Assembly: GCA_902702965.1 (NCBI GenBank)
Contig: CACRXP010000113.1
Span: 861,992 to 925,991 of the forward strand
DNA length: 64,000 nucleotides
Source of the DNA: Spirometra erinaceieuropaei
Lineage: Eukaryota > Platyhelminthes > Cestoda > Diphyllobothriidea > Diphyllobothriidae
Reading direction: 5' to 3'
Part shown: piece after piece, positions 22,453-35,654 of the stretch
Numbering within the stretch: the first letter of the stretch is position 1
How the letters are laid out: every line of letters begins with the position of its first letter
Program-made: the position numbers and the translations under genes
Notes under the pieces: generated by a model
The model's database searches: none
Told to the model about the DNA's origin: nothing
Seen by the model: only the letters and a program-made list of their open reading frames with translations

Positions 22453-24200
22453 GCTGCTTTAAGGTACTGAAGTTGGACTCTAAAACACAATGAAGACAGA
22501 AAGCAGAGGAACAAGAAAACATAGATGTAGGTGAGAATGCATGCACTACTGCACATCGGAGAGGTTTTTATGTGATTTCGCGGTCTGTTAAGATTGCAGT
22601 AATATCAAATGTCACGCGTCTACGGGAAAGCCGAAGCAATTAACATAATGTTTATTCCCATAAAAGAATTGGAGGTTTTACGCCCAGAGCCCGACGTTTG
22701 TCAGTTTTTTTTACAAATGTTATGTTGACTGCGCCCTGTTGGCTGCATTTCATTTGACCTGGAGAATAAAACAGTAGGCCAATAGAATTTTGGCTTTTTG
22801 CATAAAAACCCACTCGTCTGGAGCAATAGTACCACAAATTTCACCAGCAAAAACCACCTCCTTCTCATGCTTCGTCATCCTAAAGCTGCGTCATTACTTC
22901 ACTTATAGGAGTACATAGCAGAGGCCTTAACCTGCAGGATCAAAGATACCAGTTAGTCACCAAAAGAGATCAATGAACGACGCTAAATGGTTGGATCATC
23001 TAAGCGGTTTTCGTAACATCCATGTCCATTCGGCAAATAAATCCCAGTCGTGATTGTATGCTAAACCCAATAAACATCGTCCAGACGCGCGAGATCAGAG
23101 CTGGTTGTTCGGAAATGATATTCAGACACAGTTACAGGTTTACGGGAACTCAAACAGCGACAAATGTATGCAGTTCGTTTTAGGTGAGATGTCGACCGTT
23201 TCTAAGTGCTCACATAACATTTGCCACGCATACCTTGTCTTTAAAAAAAACGCTCGTTAATCTGTTGACTGATCGTCCTCGCGGCTCAAAATTGTTTTTG
23301 CGCTTCTGAAAATTATCCTACGTACATGATAGATTGGGTGCGAACTGTACAGGAGTACCATTAAACCATAAACGCCTATGTGACCAACAGCAGGTAGATT
23401 TTTTCCAAAGCCTGAAAGACGTCATTAATTCTCTGTGATGTAATACCGTGCTTTACTTATTGTACTTTAGTCAAAATGGAAGGCACTTATTGGTCACGGA
23501 CGGCTAAAAAGATCGAACAGTTTTGGGGCATTTCAACACGGTACGAATTACCTTTGAGCAACTGAGTCAAAAACTGGGTCATCGATGCTGGTGCTCCCAG
23601 TCAGTGCAGAGCTTGTCTGGCAAAAGAAATGACGACCACCTTTACCTGGAGGAATCACTAAAGTCTGTGGCACGGATTACTTTATAATGAGAGGAAGCTG
23701 TGTGCTGCATTGATGTTACGCCTCGTTTCCACATTCCATGCTTCAATGGCGCAACGAAGCAATGGCGACTTGATCTAATTATGGACATATTTGGGCTAGA
23801 TCGCAGTTGTTAGCCCGTACCCGCATTAGAGGTGGCTGGGAGGTTTGTTTACTGAGGCTATTTTGTGGGGCTCCATATTTGCTGACCAGACACGAGGCCC
23901 CGGTAGACGTGCGCAACAGGCTTACTGGTCACTGAATCCCGATGCTGAGTCCGGGTGAGGGCTAAGCCCTCTTGACTTCCAAGTTCAGAGCATCCTTTTA
24001 GTTGAAAGGATGGTTTATGAGTTGCGAAAATTCCCATGGTAGTATTCAGAACAGTTGGAGAGCATGCGTTTGCTTTCGATAAATTCTCTTCAGGCCAGCG
24101 CCAGTGAACAATAGCAGAAGCGGTCGCAATCAGGTTACGCAAACTGATCTTGAGCGCTCAGATGAACAACATTCAGGCTCTGCGCCTACCGTGGTCAAAA
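22453..24200. other. Unassigned DNA
   Basis: I see no gene. Small similarities to other unassigned stretches (24014-24031 with 433-450; 23821-23856 with 3766-3801) suggest dispersed repeats too short to classify. Confidence 0.35.
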
Positions 24201-24214
24201 GCCGGCTAATTATG

Positions 24215-24265
24215 CACCAGACGTTTCGGATTCCTGCTCGAACCCAGCGTCAGAGAGAAAAGCAG
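24215..24265 (-). ncRNA. Hammerhead-type motif, decayed
   Basis: On the minus strand CTGACGC stands where CTGATGA is expected. GGGTTC/GAATCC can form a 6-bp helix II with one G-U, and GAAA (complement of 24224-24227) is followed by CGTC. The essential A9 is changed to C, so activity is unlikely. Confidence 0.5.
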
Positions 24266-24331
24266 ATACGGGTGGATCATGCACAGGGGGCTACAGTTCT
24301 TATATGATGCAGTCGCCATGCTACCGCATAC

Positions 24332-25053
24332 CTATGAATGCTCACGGCTCCCCCCTTCATTCGGGATCGTTGCACGTGGTGGGTTAATTGCTTGATTGCC
24401 GACGTTCGCGTCGTTAATTGCTGCAATTTCATCACGTGTGTTGGATGTTGGTGTGATGATTGCTCGACCCTGTGACCCACTGACCCTGGCGTTGGAAATA
24501 TAGTTTACCTGTGCGCTCCCCGCGTGGCTAATTACTCCGCCTAAGCGAAGTTTCAGCACCGAGTGTGGAAGGGGAAGTTCGTTGCACTAGTTAATGGATT
24601 GGGGCCAGTAAACCGTGACTCAAGCAGCTCTCGATTCACGCGGTCGTCGCCTCTTGCGGGAATTTCGGTCTCGTCGAATCTGAATGTGTGGCCGGATCTC
24701 GTCGAATGAGCCGCAACTTGAGAGCTGGCGTCATTCCTCAGCACCGCTGCAGCGTGCTCGGCCATTCAAGCTCAGAGTTGTCTTCCGGTTTCTCCGACGT
24801 ACTTGCTGTGTCCGCAACTGCAGTAGATCCGATAAACGACTCCAGATGTTTCTCGCCGTGGAAGCGGGTCTTTCGGTCTCATTACCTGATGCCTGGTAGT
24901 TGACCCCGGCCTGTTGTGCGAGAAGTCGGCCGACAGCTTCCGGAACGTTCTCGACATACTGAAGCACTCATCAGAATTTGAGGTCCGTGCGGTTTGGCCT
25001 CTTGTTCCGTTTACGTATGCACCGGTAGGGGTCGGGTTAAGTCCCGCAAACAT
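24332..25053 (-). pseudogene. GIY-YIG endonuclease pseudogene (PLE)
   Basis: The domain is intact in pieces across frames. One frame (24772-25053) gives GVVYRIYCSCG and KYVGETGR. The next (24553-24765) gives MAEHAAAVLRND through NRELLESRF. The third (24332-24559) gives the C-terminus ending near DEIAAIND. A linker in a further frame (24731-24967) reads YVENVPEAVGRLL, matching the PYMHGTSEIIARQF linker of the 36-kb PLE, so at least two frameshifts separate the parts. It is homologous to the intact ORF at 15988-16512 but retains more sequence upstream. Confidence 0.75.
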
Positions 25054-28000
25054 CTATGAAATGCCAACAATACCTACTTATTGAAGTGAATTTAGGCTCG
25101 ACACCGTTATTTCGGTTTGGTTTTTCATCGTACAAGGTTGGGTTGTCTGTTGTAGACGGCCTGGTGCATTAACTACAATGACTTTAGCTCAGAGAGTTGA
25201 GAAGTGATCGTTGCAGACACTTGATGTTCATCTTTCTTATTGTCCTGCTTAATTTTGGTTGCTATATGTTAATGCGCTAAACTTTTCTGACCGAAAAACA
25301 AATTTACTAATTATCTATACTTATTTAGCCATTCCTTTATGCATACGTAGGTCCCGCCCGTACAATCCCTCTTACCACATTTCCCGTAAGGAAGGAACCT
25401 TTTGCTGGTCGTGTGTGTTTGTGATCCTTCAGCTGATCGTTGACGCATCACGTCCGAACTTACTCTAATTGGTTCTGGCTGGCTTTGTGACCGAAAAATG
25501 AACATTCTAGACTCCAATGTTTTTGTCCATAATATCCTTCGTCGAGACTGCTTCCATGTCCTGCGTCATGCTTACATGTAAACAGCGGTAGGACTCTTAT
25601 CGAACGTCGGCCAACCGTGGGAGGACTGATGCACAGGAGGGGAAAAGTGCGCAGTAAACCCAGTTAGCTGAAATTGGAGACTCGGGCGGGTAATTAGCAC
25701 AGACTGGTTGTTGCCAGCGCAGTTCAGTTCATTTTTCATGTCCGCTCGTGCGCACAGAGTCTACGTCTTCTGTCCGACAGAACGAGAAGCAAAATTGCAG
25801 ACGACGAACTTATTGCTCTGATTCAGTGTTGTATATGGATCAGGTGCGGATGTATCATAAGAAAATTGCGAGGAGTGCAGCTGGTTTATTCGAAAGCAAA
25901 CGGTAGATAAATAGCAAGCGCTTTAGTTTTACTTTTTCAAACTCCATTCCGTCGATTGGTTGGCATACAGAATAAACAGCTTCTTAGTGTGAGTGTGTTT
26001 CATCCGTTTGTTCAGCATCGTGGCGGTGTCGATAGACCTGAGGTCTATATTACTCTTATAAACCTGAATTGAAAACCCATCTTAGCCCATCTTCCATTTC
26101 TCTCTCCTAGATTCATAGATCAGCCAACTTGAGAACGAGAGCCATATGACAATGTGGCACAGAAAAACAGTTGATGGCCAACTGTGGCAGACAAATCAAA
26201 AAGAAAAAAATTAGATGACTTGATAACTCTCCTCACGCCAGTTTGTTCTATTTGTTTTTCTGGAGTCTGAGAGATGACTGCTCTAAGTTAGTCCAGTGAA
26301 TTTTGCTACTGACTAATTTGAGTGATGTTGGTCAACCAAAATTCCTGAAACCGAATACTGTCTTTATGCAAGTCTTAGTAAATTAACGGAAATAAGTTTG
26401 CATTTTCTCCCTAGAGTTTGGTATGCTGGGAATGCATAAGGTAAAGAGAACTTCTGAGGTGGTTTGCAATATAAAGCACGTTAAAGTGGATCTTCGAGGT
26501 AAGGTGCGCTTCTTACTTGACAAAAAGCAGTATAAAGAAAATCGTTTGAAGTTTTAGGCATGGGTAGCCGTTAAACAGATAGGCGAACTGTCGCACGGCA
26601 TGCACATACAATGGTTAAGGCAGAATTGTAATTGATTAGCCTGCATTTATGCCCACTTAGGAAGTATTGTTAAAATCTGTTTCTCATAAATAACCCCAAA
26701 TTTGGCGGCCTTTTGTTTTATGAATCCCAATAAAAAGAGGGCAACACGAGGGTGCCTACAAGTAAACAGACAGGCATTTTTCTCTAAACTCCATGTTGAA
26801 AATCTTATTTTACTTGTACAGGTATTTTTGACTTTTTTGTTTATAAATACTAGCAGAGCGCATGTACTTATAATAAGCTGCATTTCTGGTGTACGCGAAA
26901 TTGTTTTTCCGCCATAGCAAACGGCTTTGCACATTCTCTGCGGAAAAATACGTGACTGTCTTACTCAATTGTCTTCTGTTCACAAACTGGTCTTTACAGC
27001 CAAATTAATCATCACACCAGTTTATATGACTGAAAGCCAATGAGAGACCCTGAGTTTAACAAGAAACATAGTTTGAATATAAAAAAATACTGAAAACACA
27101 GTGGGGACAGACAAAGGTGCTCAGATTTGGCACCCTCATTTCATTTCCGCGTTTCCGTGAGAATCTCGGGTGAACCAAACTTGTGATTGGGTATGGTTGT
27201 TTGGTAACGTCAAATAAGTCGGAACTAAGCATATCTGCCTTCCCTTACCTTTGTGGTTCGTCTGTATGGCTATCGCCATACGACTACCTGCAGGGATACC
27301 AGGTTAAGTTTAAAGGTAAAAACATAGGTAGCACGGCCAAGCCGGTAAATAATACATCTTCACGCAGTGCTAGTAGTCTCTAATGCGCCGTTGGGCACTG
27401 AAACATCGTCAGTTTTTATAGACTGATTAGCACGAAAAGTCCATGAAACCCTGCAAATATAGGGATTTAATACTGCTTAGGTCTTCATAAAAAACACAAG
27501 CATTTTTTAAGCTTAGTTAAGACATCCATTTTATTGATACACGGTTTTGCATACTATTGTTGTCATCTGTATTTACCGGATGTGCTGTATAAAAGGGACC
27601 TTCTTGAATGCATCACATTTTCGGTAAACCTACACATTTTGAACCGAACTTTTTGGAGGGTAGTTGAAATTTCTCCATAACGTTCCCCTAATGTACAGAT
27701 ACACACTGCTCCATGACTTTGGAAATCAGCAACCATGGCGCAGGAAATTTATGCCATGCCATGGCAATAAAAGCACAAATAAAAAATCTGAAACCTTTCA
27801 GAAATATGGTTAACTAAATCGACAATTTGTGCTGGCAGGTAATCCATCATCCACACTTCTGGGTTGATTTTCCGTCAGATAGGTCGCTGCTTAAATCGCC
27901 AGCATATGAGTACAACAGGTAGTTATTTGCTATGTCTGAGGGCTGAAAAAGTAAGTCTGAATATTTGCTCGTCTCCTTGAATTATCTACGAAATTAAAGA

Positions 28001-28144
28001 CTCTTCAGCTTTCCTCAGCTTTCGAAAACCTATTGTCGTCTGCCCAGATTAACTAACAGACTGACTTGTTAGATATTCGGGTTAGCCGGATACTGTCAAA
28101 GTATATGCTTTAGGAAACATCAAGCAGAATTTTAAACGACCAGA
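25054..28144. other. Unassigned DNA
   Basis: Short unfamiliar frames only (95 codons at 26647-26934 minus is the longest). I see no RNA gene or known repeat. Confidence 0.4.
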
Positions 28145-29109
28145 CAATAGGTAAGCTAACTCATGTAATGCCAACCGAAATTCCGAAATGCGTCTTGGTT
28201 TAAAAAACATCAATTAAGTACGGTTTTAAGACGAATTAACATGCAGAATAAGTCTATAATAATTCAATTATTACAGGATGTTGGCTCTCGTACAAACATC
28301 TTTCCGGCTGCATGCAAAAACCATAACCTGCAAAAAATGACTACTTAACTAGTACACATATTTTTCATTGACCTTCGATGCCCTTAAATATTTAATTAAA
28401 TTTCATGGAAAACATGCCTTCAAAATATTAAATTTTTGCTCATTCGATAGAAAATGGCGTCTTCTTTCAACGTTTTACTCTAAGAAAGGATTTAATTTGC
28501 TTTTCAAAAAAGTTTCTAATTATGAGAATTTTTGATACCGTGAAATGGTTGCTCATAAAACGTCATGTCTCAGTATTTATTAATGTGGCTTGTAAGGTTT
28601 ACAATATGGTTCAAATTTACTGCAAATTTTGTGAACCCTATATGGTCTCCTCTTAATACTGTAGAGAAATGTATGATTTTTATATGCAGAAAATATATGG
28701 TTTGTAGTTTGTAAAAATTGAATGCAAGCGTAACTGCATGTCGGATTAAAAATGATTCAGGAATTGGAAAAGTTCTGAAAACCGAATTATACCCTTCATT
28801 CGAGTATTAAATTGGAAGAATACGTCAGTTTCTGCCGAATGAGCAAAAGAATGAATATGTGCATGTTTTTACTGAAATATAATTGAATATTTTAGGGCAT
28901 CGAAAAGCAATGAGAAAAATGCATGCTTGTTAAGTAGTCACTTTTTGCAGACTATGGTTTGTACGAAAACCGAAATTCTGAAATAATTAAATTATTATAG
29001 ACTTACTCTGCATAATGATTAATTTTAAAACACTACTTAATTGATCTTCTTGAAACCAAGGTGCATTTCAGAATTTCTGTTGACATTTCATGCGTTGGCC
29101 CACCTCCTG
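28145..29109. mobile_element. Palindromic element, copy 4
   Basis: The left end CAATAGGTAAGC precedes TAACTCATGTAATGCC. The right end reads GGCCCACCTCCTG followed by TA at 29110-29111. Arms are inverted repeats of each other and match the other copies, including AAAAATGACTACTTAA near 28335 and its complement near 28935. The centre resembles copies at 20.3, 45.3 and 61.7 kb. The length is 965 bp and no protein is encoded. Confidence 0.8.
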
Positions 29110-29111
29110 TA

Positions 29112-31629
29112 CAAATTAGGTTGTATTATTGCATGTTTCTTCCTTCCGAATGTACCTTTCCGATAATTAATTGGTTTTGGCTACCACCTTACACCACTTG
29201 TGTTCGCGCACCTAGTATGCCTACTCTGGCGTACTTTCACTGCCTAAGGGAGTTGCGGACAGACGAATTAGTGTTGTCGGCCTATGAACACCTGACATGA
29301 CCTATTCACTCAGTGAGCCTTAGGGGAGTAAGTTACCTTTTAGACGCAGTTAGTGACTGTTTATGTGAGTGAAGCACCTGGAATAGGTGTAATTCGCGTG
29401 TAAATGAAAGCGGAAAACTAAGCAAAGACATCCTCATGCACTGTGTGTCCAATGTACCATTAAGTTGCATTAGGTGGAAACCCGCACGCAGAAATCGTGC
29501 GCCAAGATTCAGAAACTATTTCCATGACATCTTCAGTACGGCCACATGAAAATTGTCTTTATTTAAAGTGGAAGTATACAGTCAAATCTTTATGCAGCGA
29601 CTAAGATTCTGTCCCAAAATACTAAATCCACCAACAGACTGATGTGCGGTAGAATCTCAAGACCTACTTAGTATTCGCCATCCTTGGCACTTACGGATAA
29701 GATAATAAAGATACAATTTCTTTATCGAAATTCCTTCAAGTCGTCTGATTTGATTAATTTGTTACCGGAAGATTATGATATTTCCGCCGTTGATTCGGTG
29801 AATCGGCTTTGGCAGCGCAAGTTGCTTTCGTCGTAATTGCCTCAATAGTAAGTGTTTCATAAGTATGGCCTATTGTAAGGATGTCTTGCCCAAGAACAGA
29901 AACGACTAGATTGCCTAAATTCTTTCGTAACCATTTTGCCAAAAGAGACGTTGAGTGGGCAAGGATGCTTTGCTGATTATCTTAGGGTGTTAAAATCACT
30001 AAAACCATAAGTCTCTCAATTCTTGCAAGTTGCTGATCTTCAATTGCTAACGAAGTCATTGATCTGACTCTTGAACTTTGAATTACCAAATACTGACATA
30101 AACTGAGAGGCAAAATGATCACTTTTACTGCATGAATGAAGTTTGGCGTTCAAATCCAATAGAATGGTCACTGAGAACGTATCAATCACTGTCATGGTAG
30201 GGGCCAAATAGTTTTTCGTAAACCTAATCAAGATGACGGGCCTTGATGCAATAAGCCTATCGTTAGAGCAACCAAGAACCTCTCGAATCCATGTCGACGC
30301 CAATGCTGCTTCATTTGGGATTTTATCCTCGCCATGCAAACTGGGTTGAATGCGCTTCGATCAATGGAACGCAGGATTTCTTCTGATTTTCGAACTGATA
30401 TTAGAACCAAATGTCATAAAAAGGAACTATTCGCAGGCAGAAGCTCACAGAAAATAATTTTGGTACACTGCAGTATGTTTGTTGGCAGATAAGGTCATAG
30501 CCACCGACCGTCGAACAGTAGTCAATGACATTGCACACTGCTCGGTCCTAACCGAGTGGCTGTTTGTGGAGCGTTGGGTTTGCCAAACTTGCCTGTCTGC
30601 CCCGGCACTGACATGCACAAATAAGGGTCGCATCAGTAGGCGCTAAGAAGTCATCCTCGCAGTACGACCACTTCATTAAAACTAGATCAGATCAAACTTG
30701 ACAAATATACTCGTCGTACAAGTATACCCCATGACCTCAGATTCCCGGGTCCGGTCCTAACATTTCACGGTTCATATTTCTCAAAGTTTTCCTTCGGGTG
30801 GTTTTTGGCTTTCAAAACTCTGTCCGAAGTGGTCAGCGTTTAATCAGAGCGGCAGGTCGTGATTTGCCACTCCTTTTCCTCTATGGCGATAAAATCCTGA
30901 TAACGAGTTCTAGCGAATGTGAACAACACCAACACCTGGGTTTCACTTTTAGGCCTTTGAACAAATTCTGTATGTTTGCGGCATTTGCCTGATCATATTC
31001 TTTAGAGACCGTGTGAATTCTTTCGGTTGGCATCCTTTTGACGGCAAAGTTTCACGCATACGAAAGTTCTCCGCCCACACTTCATCCTGACATTTGTGTT
31101 GTTCTATAGGTCTTGCCAATTTCTTGCTGTGGCTTCATTTTCCACAAAGATCAACTGAAAGTACTTCCTGCCAGTCTTCTGTACGAAAAAAGCGAAAGTT
31201 CTTCATCCATTGGACTCAACTATTTGGGCCTTTCAACCTTTGAGAGCGCAACTATCCTTTCCTATAGGGGTGCTGAAGCGGCAACGGTACACAAAAGGAC
31301 CTCAATTACTTGTCAGCAGACTGTGGATCATGCCATACGTGAATTTTGGTAAAGGAAGTTTTATGGGTGGGGCAGCACGCTGGAGAATAAGTTGACAAAA
31401 TGGAAGAAAACACAGAAATTGCCTGGACTTAGGTCGAAAGTCTTATCCTACGCTATTGTACGTCAACGGAAAGGAAAGTATTAATTAAACAAAATAGTGA
31501 ATTTCGAGTTAAGGTGTGAGGTCGTGGGAAGTGATCGTTATTGGCTGTGCATTTTCTGCAACAGCCTGCAAATGTATGCCAATATAAAACCCTGTATGAC
31601 ACGATCCACAGTCTACTGACAACTATGTG
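29112..31629. other. Unassigned DNA, possible faint retroelement traces
   Basis: No clear gene. Minus-strand frames at 30040-30339 (99 codons) and 29754-29942 (62 codons) carry VIDTFSVTILL and, about 93 codon-lengths on, VLGQDIL. These are loosely like the DTG and ILG.D motifs of a retroviral-type aspartic protease, but the catalytic DTG reads DTF and a frame break intervenes. I give this low weight. Confidence 0.25.
31309..31341. repeat. Inverted repeat arm, partner at 31589-31620
   Basis: About 30 bases around GCAGACTGTGGATCATGCC reappear in reverse complement at 31589-31620 with few mismatches, about 250 bp apart. They could be the ends of a small foldback element just upstream of the 4-kb duplication. 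Confidence 0.5.
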
Positions 31630-32608
31630 GGCTCCTTCTCTCTACCGTAGCCGCTGAAACCTCCAATTTAGCCATTTGGGACACCTATCCGATGACAAAC
31701 TCAAACGGACGCATCGCCTTGTTTTAATGAACAACTTAAACGTGCTAGTTTTGGGACTAGGGCCATTCCTTCGTCGTCTAGCTCTGATGTGTCGACTGCC
31801 ATTCCCGATCTGTGGCACTAGACGAAATGAAATGGAATATTTTCACCTCACTGCGCATTTTCCTTCATCCCCACATTCGGGCTGACCAATAGCTCGTCAA
31901 ACGACCAATGCTTTTGGCTCTGCAAATACGTCGCATGCTGTTCCTAACTCATAGGCGTGTTCTTCTCAGTTTGTCGCGTTTACAGGATTCAGTGGCCATT
32001 ACAATCCCCTGCGACTGACCCTTCCGCGTCCCAGCCTTTACAATCAAGCCTTTCAGAATTGGCCGTTGCGATAGTACCGAGGTGGTTGTAGTCAAACACT
32101 GGGAGACAAATCACGTACCCTCCTTCACTACCTCTCCAAAAAGCCAGACATTTACACCTATTAAAGTGTCCCGCAAATCTACCGCTTCTCATAATGCCGG
32201 ACAAGTTTATACATACCCCTACTCCTACCCCAACTCAACCTTCTTCGCTCATTGGTCATTTCCGGTTTCTTGATTGTTACTAATTTATAACTTACGCCCG
32301 GCGTATATGTTCATTTCCATTTTACACTCGCGACTTCTACTCTCCCAGGCACGGGAGTAAAAAGGTTAAAAAGACGTCTTACTTTGGTGTGATGAAAACT
32401 GATGTTAAAATAATGCTTCCTAAAACAAAAAATCCGACTGGCGTTACCGCCCCGTAGTTCATTCGCTTTTTCCCGTACAGCTGGCGCTGACTGCTCTGAG
32501 ATATATATTACCTTCCTACCTGCATATACATCCATGTATGCAGAGAAAGGCACCAACTCGTGAGATTGAAAAACCGTTTACCGAGTCTAATGCAGTTATG
32601 GAGAAACA

Positions 32609-32830
32609 AAATATGTCGGAGGAGTTGGGAGATTACAGTCTGAAGACGGCTGGCCAAATATGCAGTAGCAGTGACAAGGAATAACGATGATTCTCAAGTC
32701 GCGAATCTTTGGGTGGTATTTAGACCCACCCTCGAAGCTCGCGTATACAAACAAATTTTGAGCTACTTGATTCTTAGCCACCCAGGCAGTAGTCCATCAA
32801 CAAGCCCAATTGCCTTCCCCTCCATGGTTG
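32609..32830 (+). pseudogene. GIY-YIG endonuclease fossil inside 4-kb repeat, copy 1
   Basis: KYVG followed by a GR-like step (32609-32632), then RNNDDSQVA (compare RRGDANSQVA in the 16-kb ORF) and, after a frame shift, ELLDS and SINKPNCLP-type residues align in order with YVGETGR, NSQVAAH, ELLESW and SINKHNDLP of the 16-kb endonuclease. Stops and frameshifts are frequent. It is an old PLE remnant that was already present before the 4-kb duplication. Confidence 0.6.
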
Positions 32831-33039
32831 GTGCTAAGAATCTGTCTGCGCAAAGCAGTAAATAACACGGGCAGGGGAGGTTAGCGTGGACAAACCCCGA
32901 TTACATTGACAGCATCAGAGGACCAAAATGAACACTTTGTTTGATAAAATTGCTTAGACACATCTTCTGCAGGAGAACAGGACATTCATTTGAAGAGGCT
33001 GGGCGAGTGAGCAAAATATGCAATGTCTAAGTTGTCCTA

Positions 33040-33346
33040 AAATTCTCTTACCGATTTCTGCCATCACGTTTCATGAGAGAGGTCACGTACTGTATTTGCT
33101 CGCATTGCAACTGCATCCTGTTGATACGGCATCCCTTTCGTGTTCTGAACCAAATGTTTTACAATGCAGTTATTACGGGTAACCGAAAAAATTTCGTTCA
33201 AAAGCCAGCGTCTCGTGGTAACCGAAATATCTTGAGATTATGTTTCATAGTAGTTAATATTACAATCATACCTCAGTAATCTTTCCCAGCCGATAAGGCA
33301 TTTCAGAATTTCGGTTAACATCTCATGTGTTAGCACATCCATTGTA
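33040..33346. repeat. Palindromic-element fragment, 4-kb repeat copy 1
   Basis: A terminal fragment at 33040-33093 ends GTACTGTA. A longer right-arm fragment (about 33180-33344) contains GGCATTTCAGAATTTCGG and ends CCATTG followed by TA. The left arm and centre are missing. The equivalent fragment is at 38560-38880. Confidence 0.6.
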
Positions 33347-34854
33347 TATTGCTGCGTGTTGCAAGCTGTCTTTGCTTTCCGTTGTCCTCTCCTGACAGGA
33401 TTTATTTGACTGGCCTAAGGTTTATAAAAAGTCGAAAGGGATCTCCCCTACAGGTATGCTTTCACAGCGGTATAAGGAATTCGACGATTTGATTTTCATT
33501 GCAGCTATGGCCCAGATGGTTAATCAGCTTTAATCGTGTTTTTCCACGTTCCCCTTTTTACAGAGCTAATGCCAGTGAACATCTTAAAATCCACGCTGGT
33601 CAAAATATCAACCATTGCCTATGCCGGCGAATGTCTCGATCTGGTAAGGCAAAGCCTTGCCTTCACTATCAGTGAATCCAGTTTTCCTTCTGGTGGAATC
33701 TCCCTTATTTTCCGCCTATAAATTTGGTTAAGGAACACCATCACACCCGGTTTCAACAGCACCTGAGTCAGACGGTGTGATATCGCTTATGTGCTGCCTC
33801 ATTTAGCTGACAACGGTCTTAACTGATTTATCTGCCTTTCAAGGGATCAGGGGAGCCTGGTGATAGACATATTAGTTGAGTCGTCCTTATCAATAACACG
33901 TTTGTTATTTGTGTCCTAAAATCTTTCTATCCACTTTATCGTTTATTTGCGCTTTTGAAGGTCACGGAAGAAGATGCTATAAAACTAATCATGTCATTCT
34001 TCTGCACTTTTGCATACCTCCCACAAATTGTACACAGGATCTAGCACGGTGCCTTAGATGGCTGTTCTCTAAATAAGCTAAATGGAAATTAAGGGTTCCC
34101 TTGCGTAGGTGCAGAGATTTGTGGATACCCCGTTTTCTCGTCTACCGTTCCGTATCATCACCTAATTAGGGAGAAATTCGAGCGCGCTTTTCTCAATTGG
34201 ATTTTGCAGTCTAGTAATCTTCTTCCTTACTTTTTTGTTCAGGCCGATGATATTAGTCCGTCTACTGAGTACATGTGTTTTAGTTATGCTGTAAATATAT
34301 TCGCAGGTCGTCTTGTCAAAAAATAAGAGATTTTTAAAGCCTGAAGGCATTTTAACGCAAACGCAGCCTGCCTGCCAGAAATCAGCCTACTCCGTAGCAG
34401 CCAAAAGCCAGCCTAAAGGATCTTTCACTGCGAATATTTTCCACTATCAAAAGTGGGCAGTGGACTTTCAGTTTTTATTTTTCTGTCATCCTGTTCTCTG
34501 TTCTCACATTCTTTCTTGCATTTAATCCCTTTTCCTTAAGAACTCTGCATTTTGTTCAGTGCATTTGACTTTTATGTTCGCATTACACTCTTCAAGCGGT
34601 CATCCAGCTACTTATGGACACACCTCTCCGTAGTCTTGTGCTTTACTGGAAGTATTTTGTGTGTTTCCTTCTACTATCGACGTTTTTTATTCCTTTCTAT
34701 TTGATAATCGCATATGTTAACGTTCTTTAGCACTCGGATGTGTTGTAAATTAAATTCCCTGTAGTGCTGGCGGCCTCTTCATCCTGACTTAAATGATGTG
34801 AAGTTACTCCGCCTAACCTGTTTTGCATTTCTTGGTACTAATGTTTATATCTGC

Positions 34855-35372
34855 AGTTAATAACTGTGTTGGGAGTAGGACAAAGGCTTTTCATCTACAT
34901 GTTTATATACATGCCAAATAAGCGTTTGATACTCATTGTTGTGGTTAGGATCTCACTCGATCCCACACCGTCCGCCCGTCAGATTTCTACTAATGATAGC
35001 AAACGCTGTGTCATAATACATAAGCAACTCACTAGGAGTGCAACAGGCTAGACGCGGGGAGCCGTTTTTCGGTCGTTATCGATCATCTGTACGTCATAGG
35101 CCGTATGAATTGAGGTATATAACATGTCAAGTGATCGTTTGACTCACACCGTCGTGGTTTGGAATTTACCCGTCAGTAGCAAGGTGGTGGGCGGGCAGAA
35201 TGGGATCGATTGAGACCCTAACCACAACAGTGAGGGCCAAATGCTTACTGGACATGTTTACCTACCTCACTTCACGTGCCTTATGACGTACTGATGATCG
35301 TTAACGACCGTGAAACAGCTGTCTGCGTCTGGTCTGTTATGCTCTTAATGAGCTGCTTATGTATTACGCATA
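34855..35372. repeat. Foldback element, damaged copy in 4-kb repeat copy 1
   Basis: The left arm and centre match 40350-40870. The right arm is lost after about 35372, where unrelated AT-rich sequence takes over. The intact counterpart lies at 40350-41025. Confidence 0.65.
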
Positions 35373-35654
35373 TATATATATGCGAAAAGTGTGTTCTATG
35401 AGAAATGTCAATGCGCACATATATGTGTCGGAGAAAAGACGACAGAGTCTGGGGAGCAGATTGATACAGCACTGTTTCGAGCTTGTTTGCCTTCGGTCAG
35501 CCAACCATAACCCTGACCACCAGCTGGGATCGCAAACATAAGCATGCGTTCACACACCTGGCGCAGTTGGTCAACCACTGAGTTCTACCAGACGAACCAT
35601 AAACGATTCGTCAAAACGATGTTCATCAGTGTCTTGCCACCTGCTATTCTCGGG

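Larger units (their letters stand above)
24205..25053 (-). mobile_element. Penelope-like element remnant, minus strand
   Basis: This is the endonuclease region and terminal repeat of the same PLE subfamily as at 15.8-16.7 kb. The 3' end with a hammerhead-type motif lies at 24215-24265 and the endonuclease runs upstream to ~25053. There is no inverted terminal repeat on the 5' side and no reverse transcriptase; the copy is truncated 5'. Confidence 0.75.

Noticed and set aside
25050..25085. ATGAAATGCCAAC next to the PLE 5' end, like a terminus of the palindromic element
   Set aside because: Only about 13 bases match and neither the CAGT end nor the inner arm sequence follows.
33536..33721. 61-codon frame conserved in both 4-kb copies (with 39040-39225)
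   Set aside because: About ten residues differ between copies that differ by only a few percent in DNA, so there is no sign of protein-level constraint.
35359..35541. Small frames around the AT-rich end of the 4-kb repeat
   Set aside because: They are created by AT repeats and differ between the two copies.
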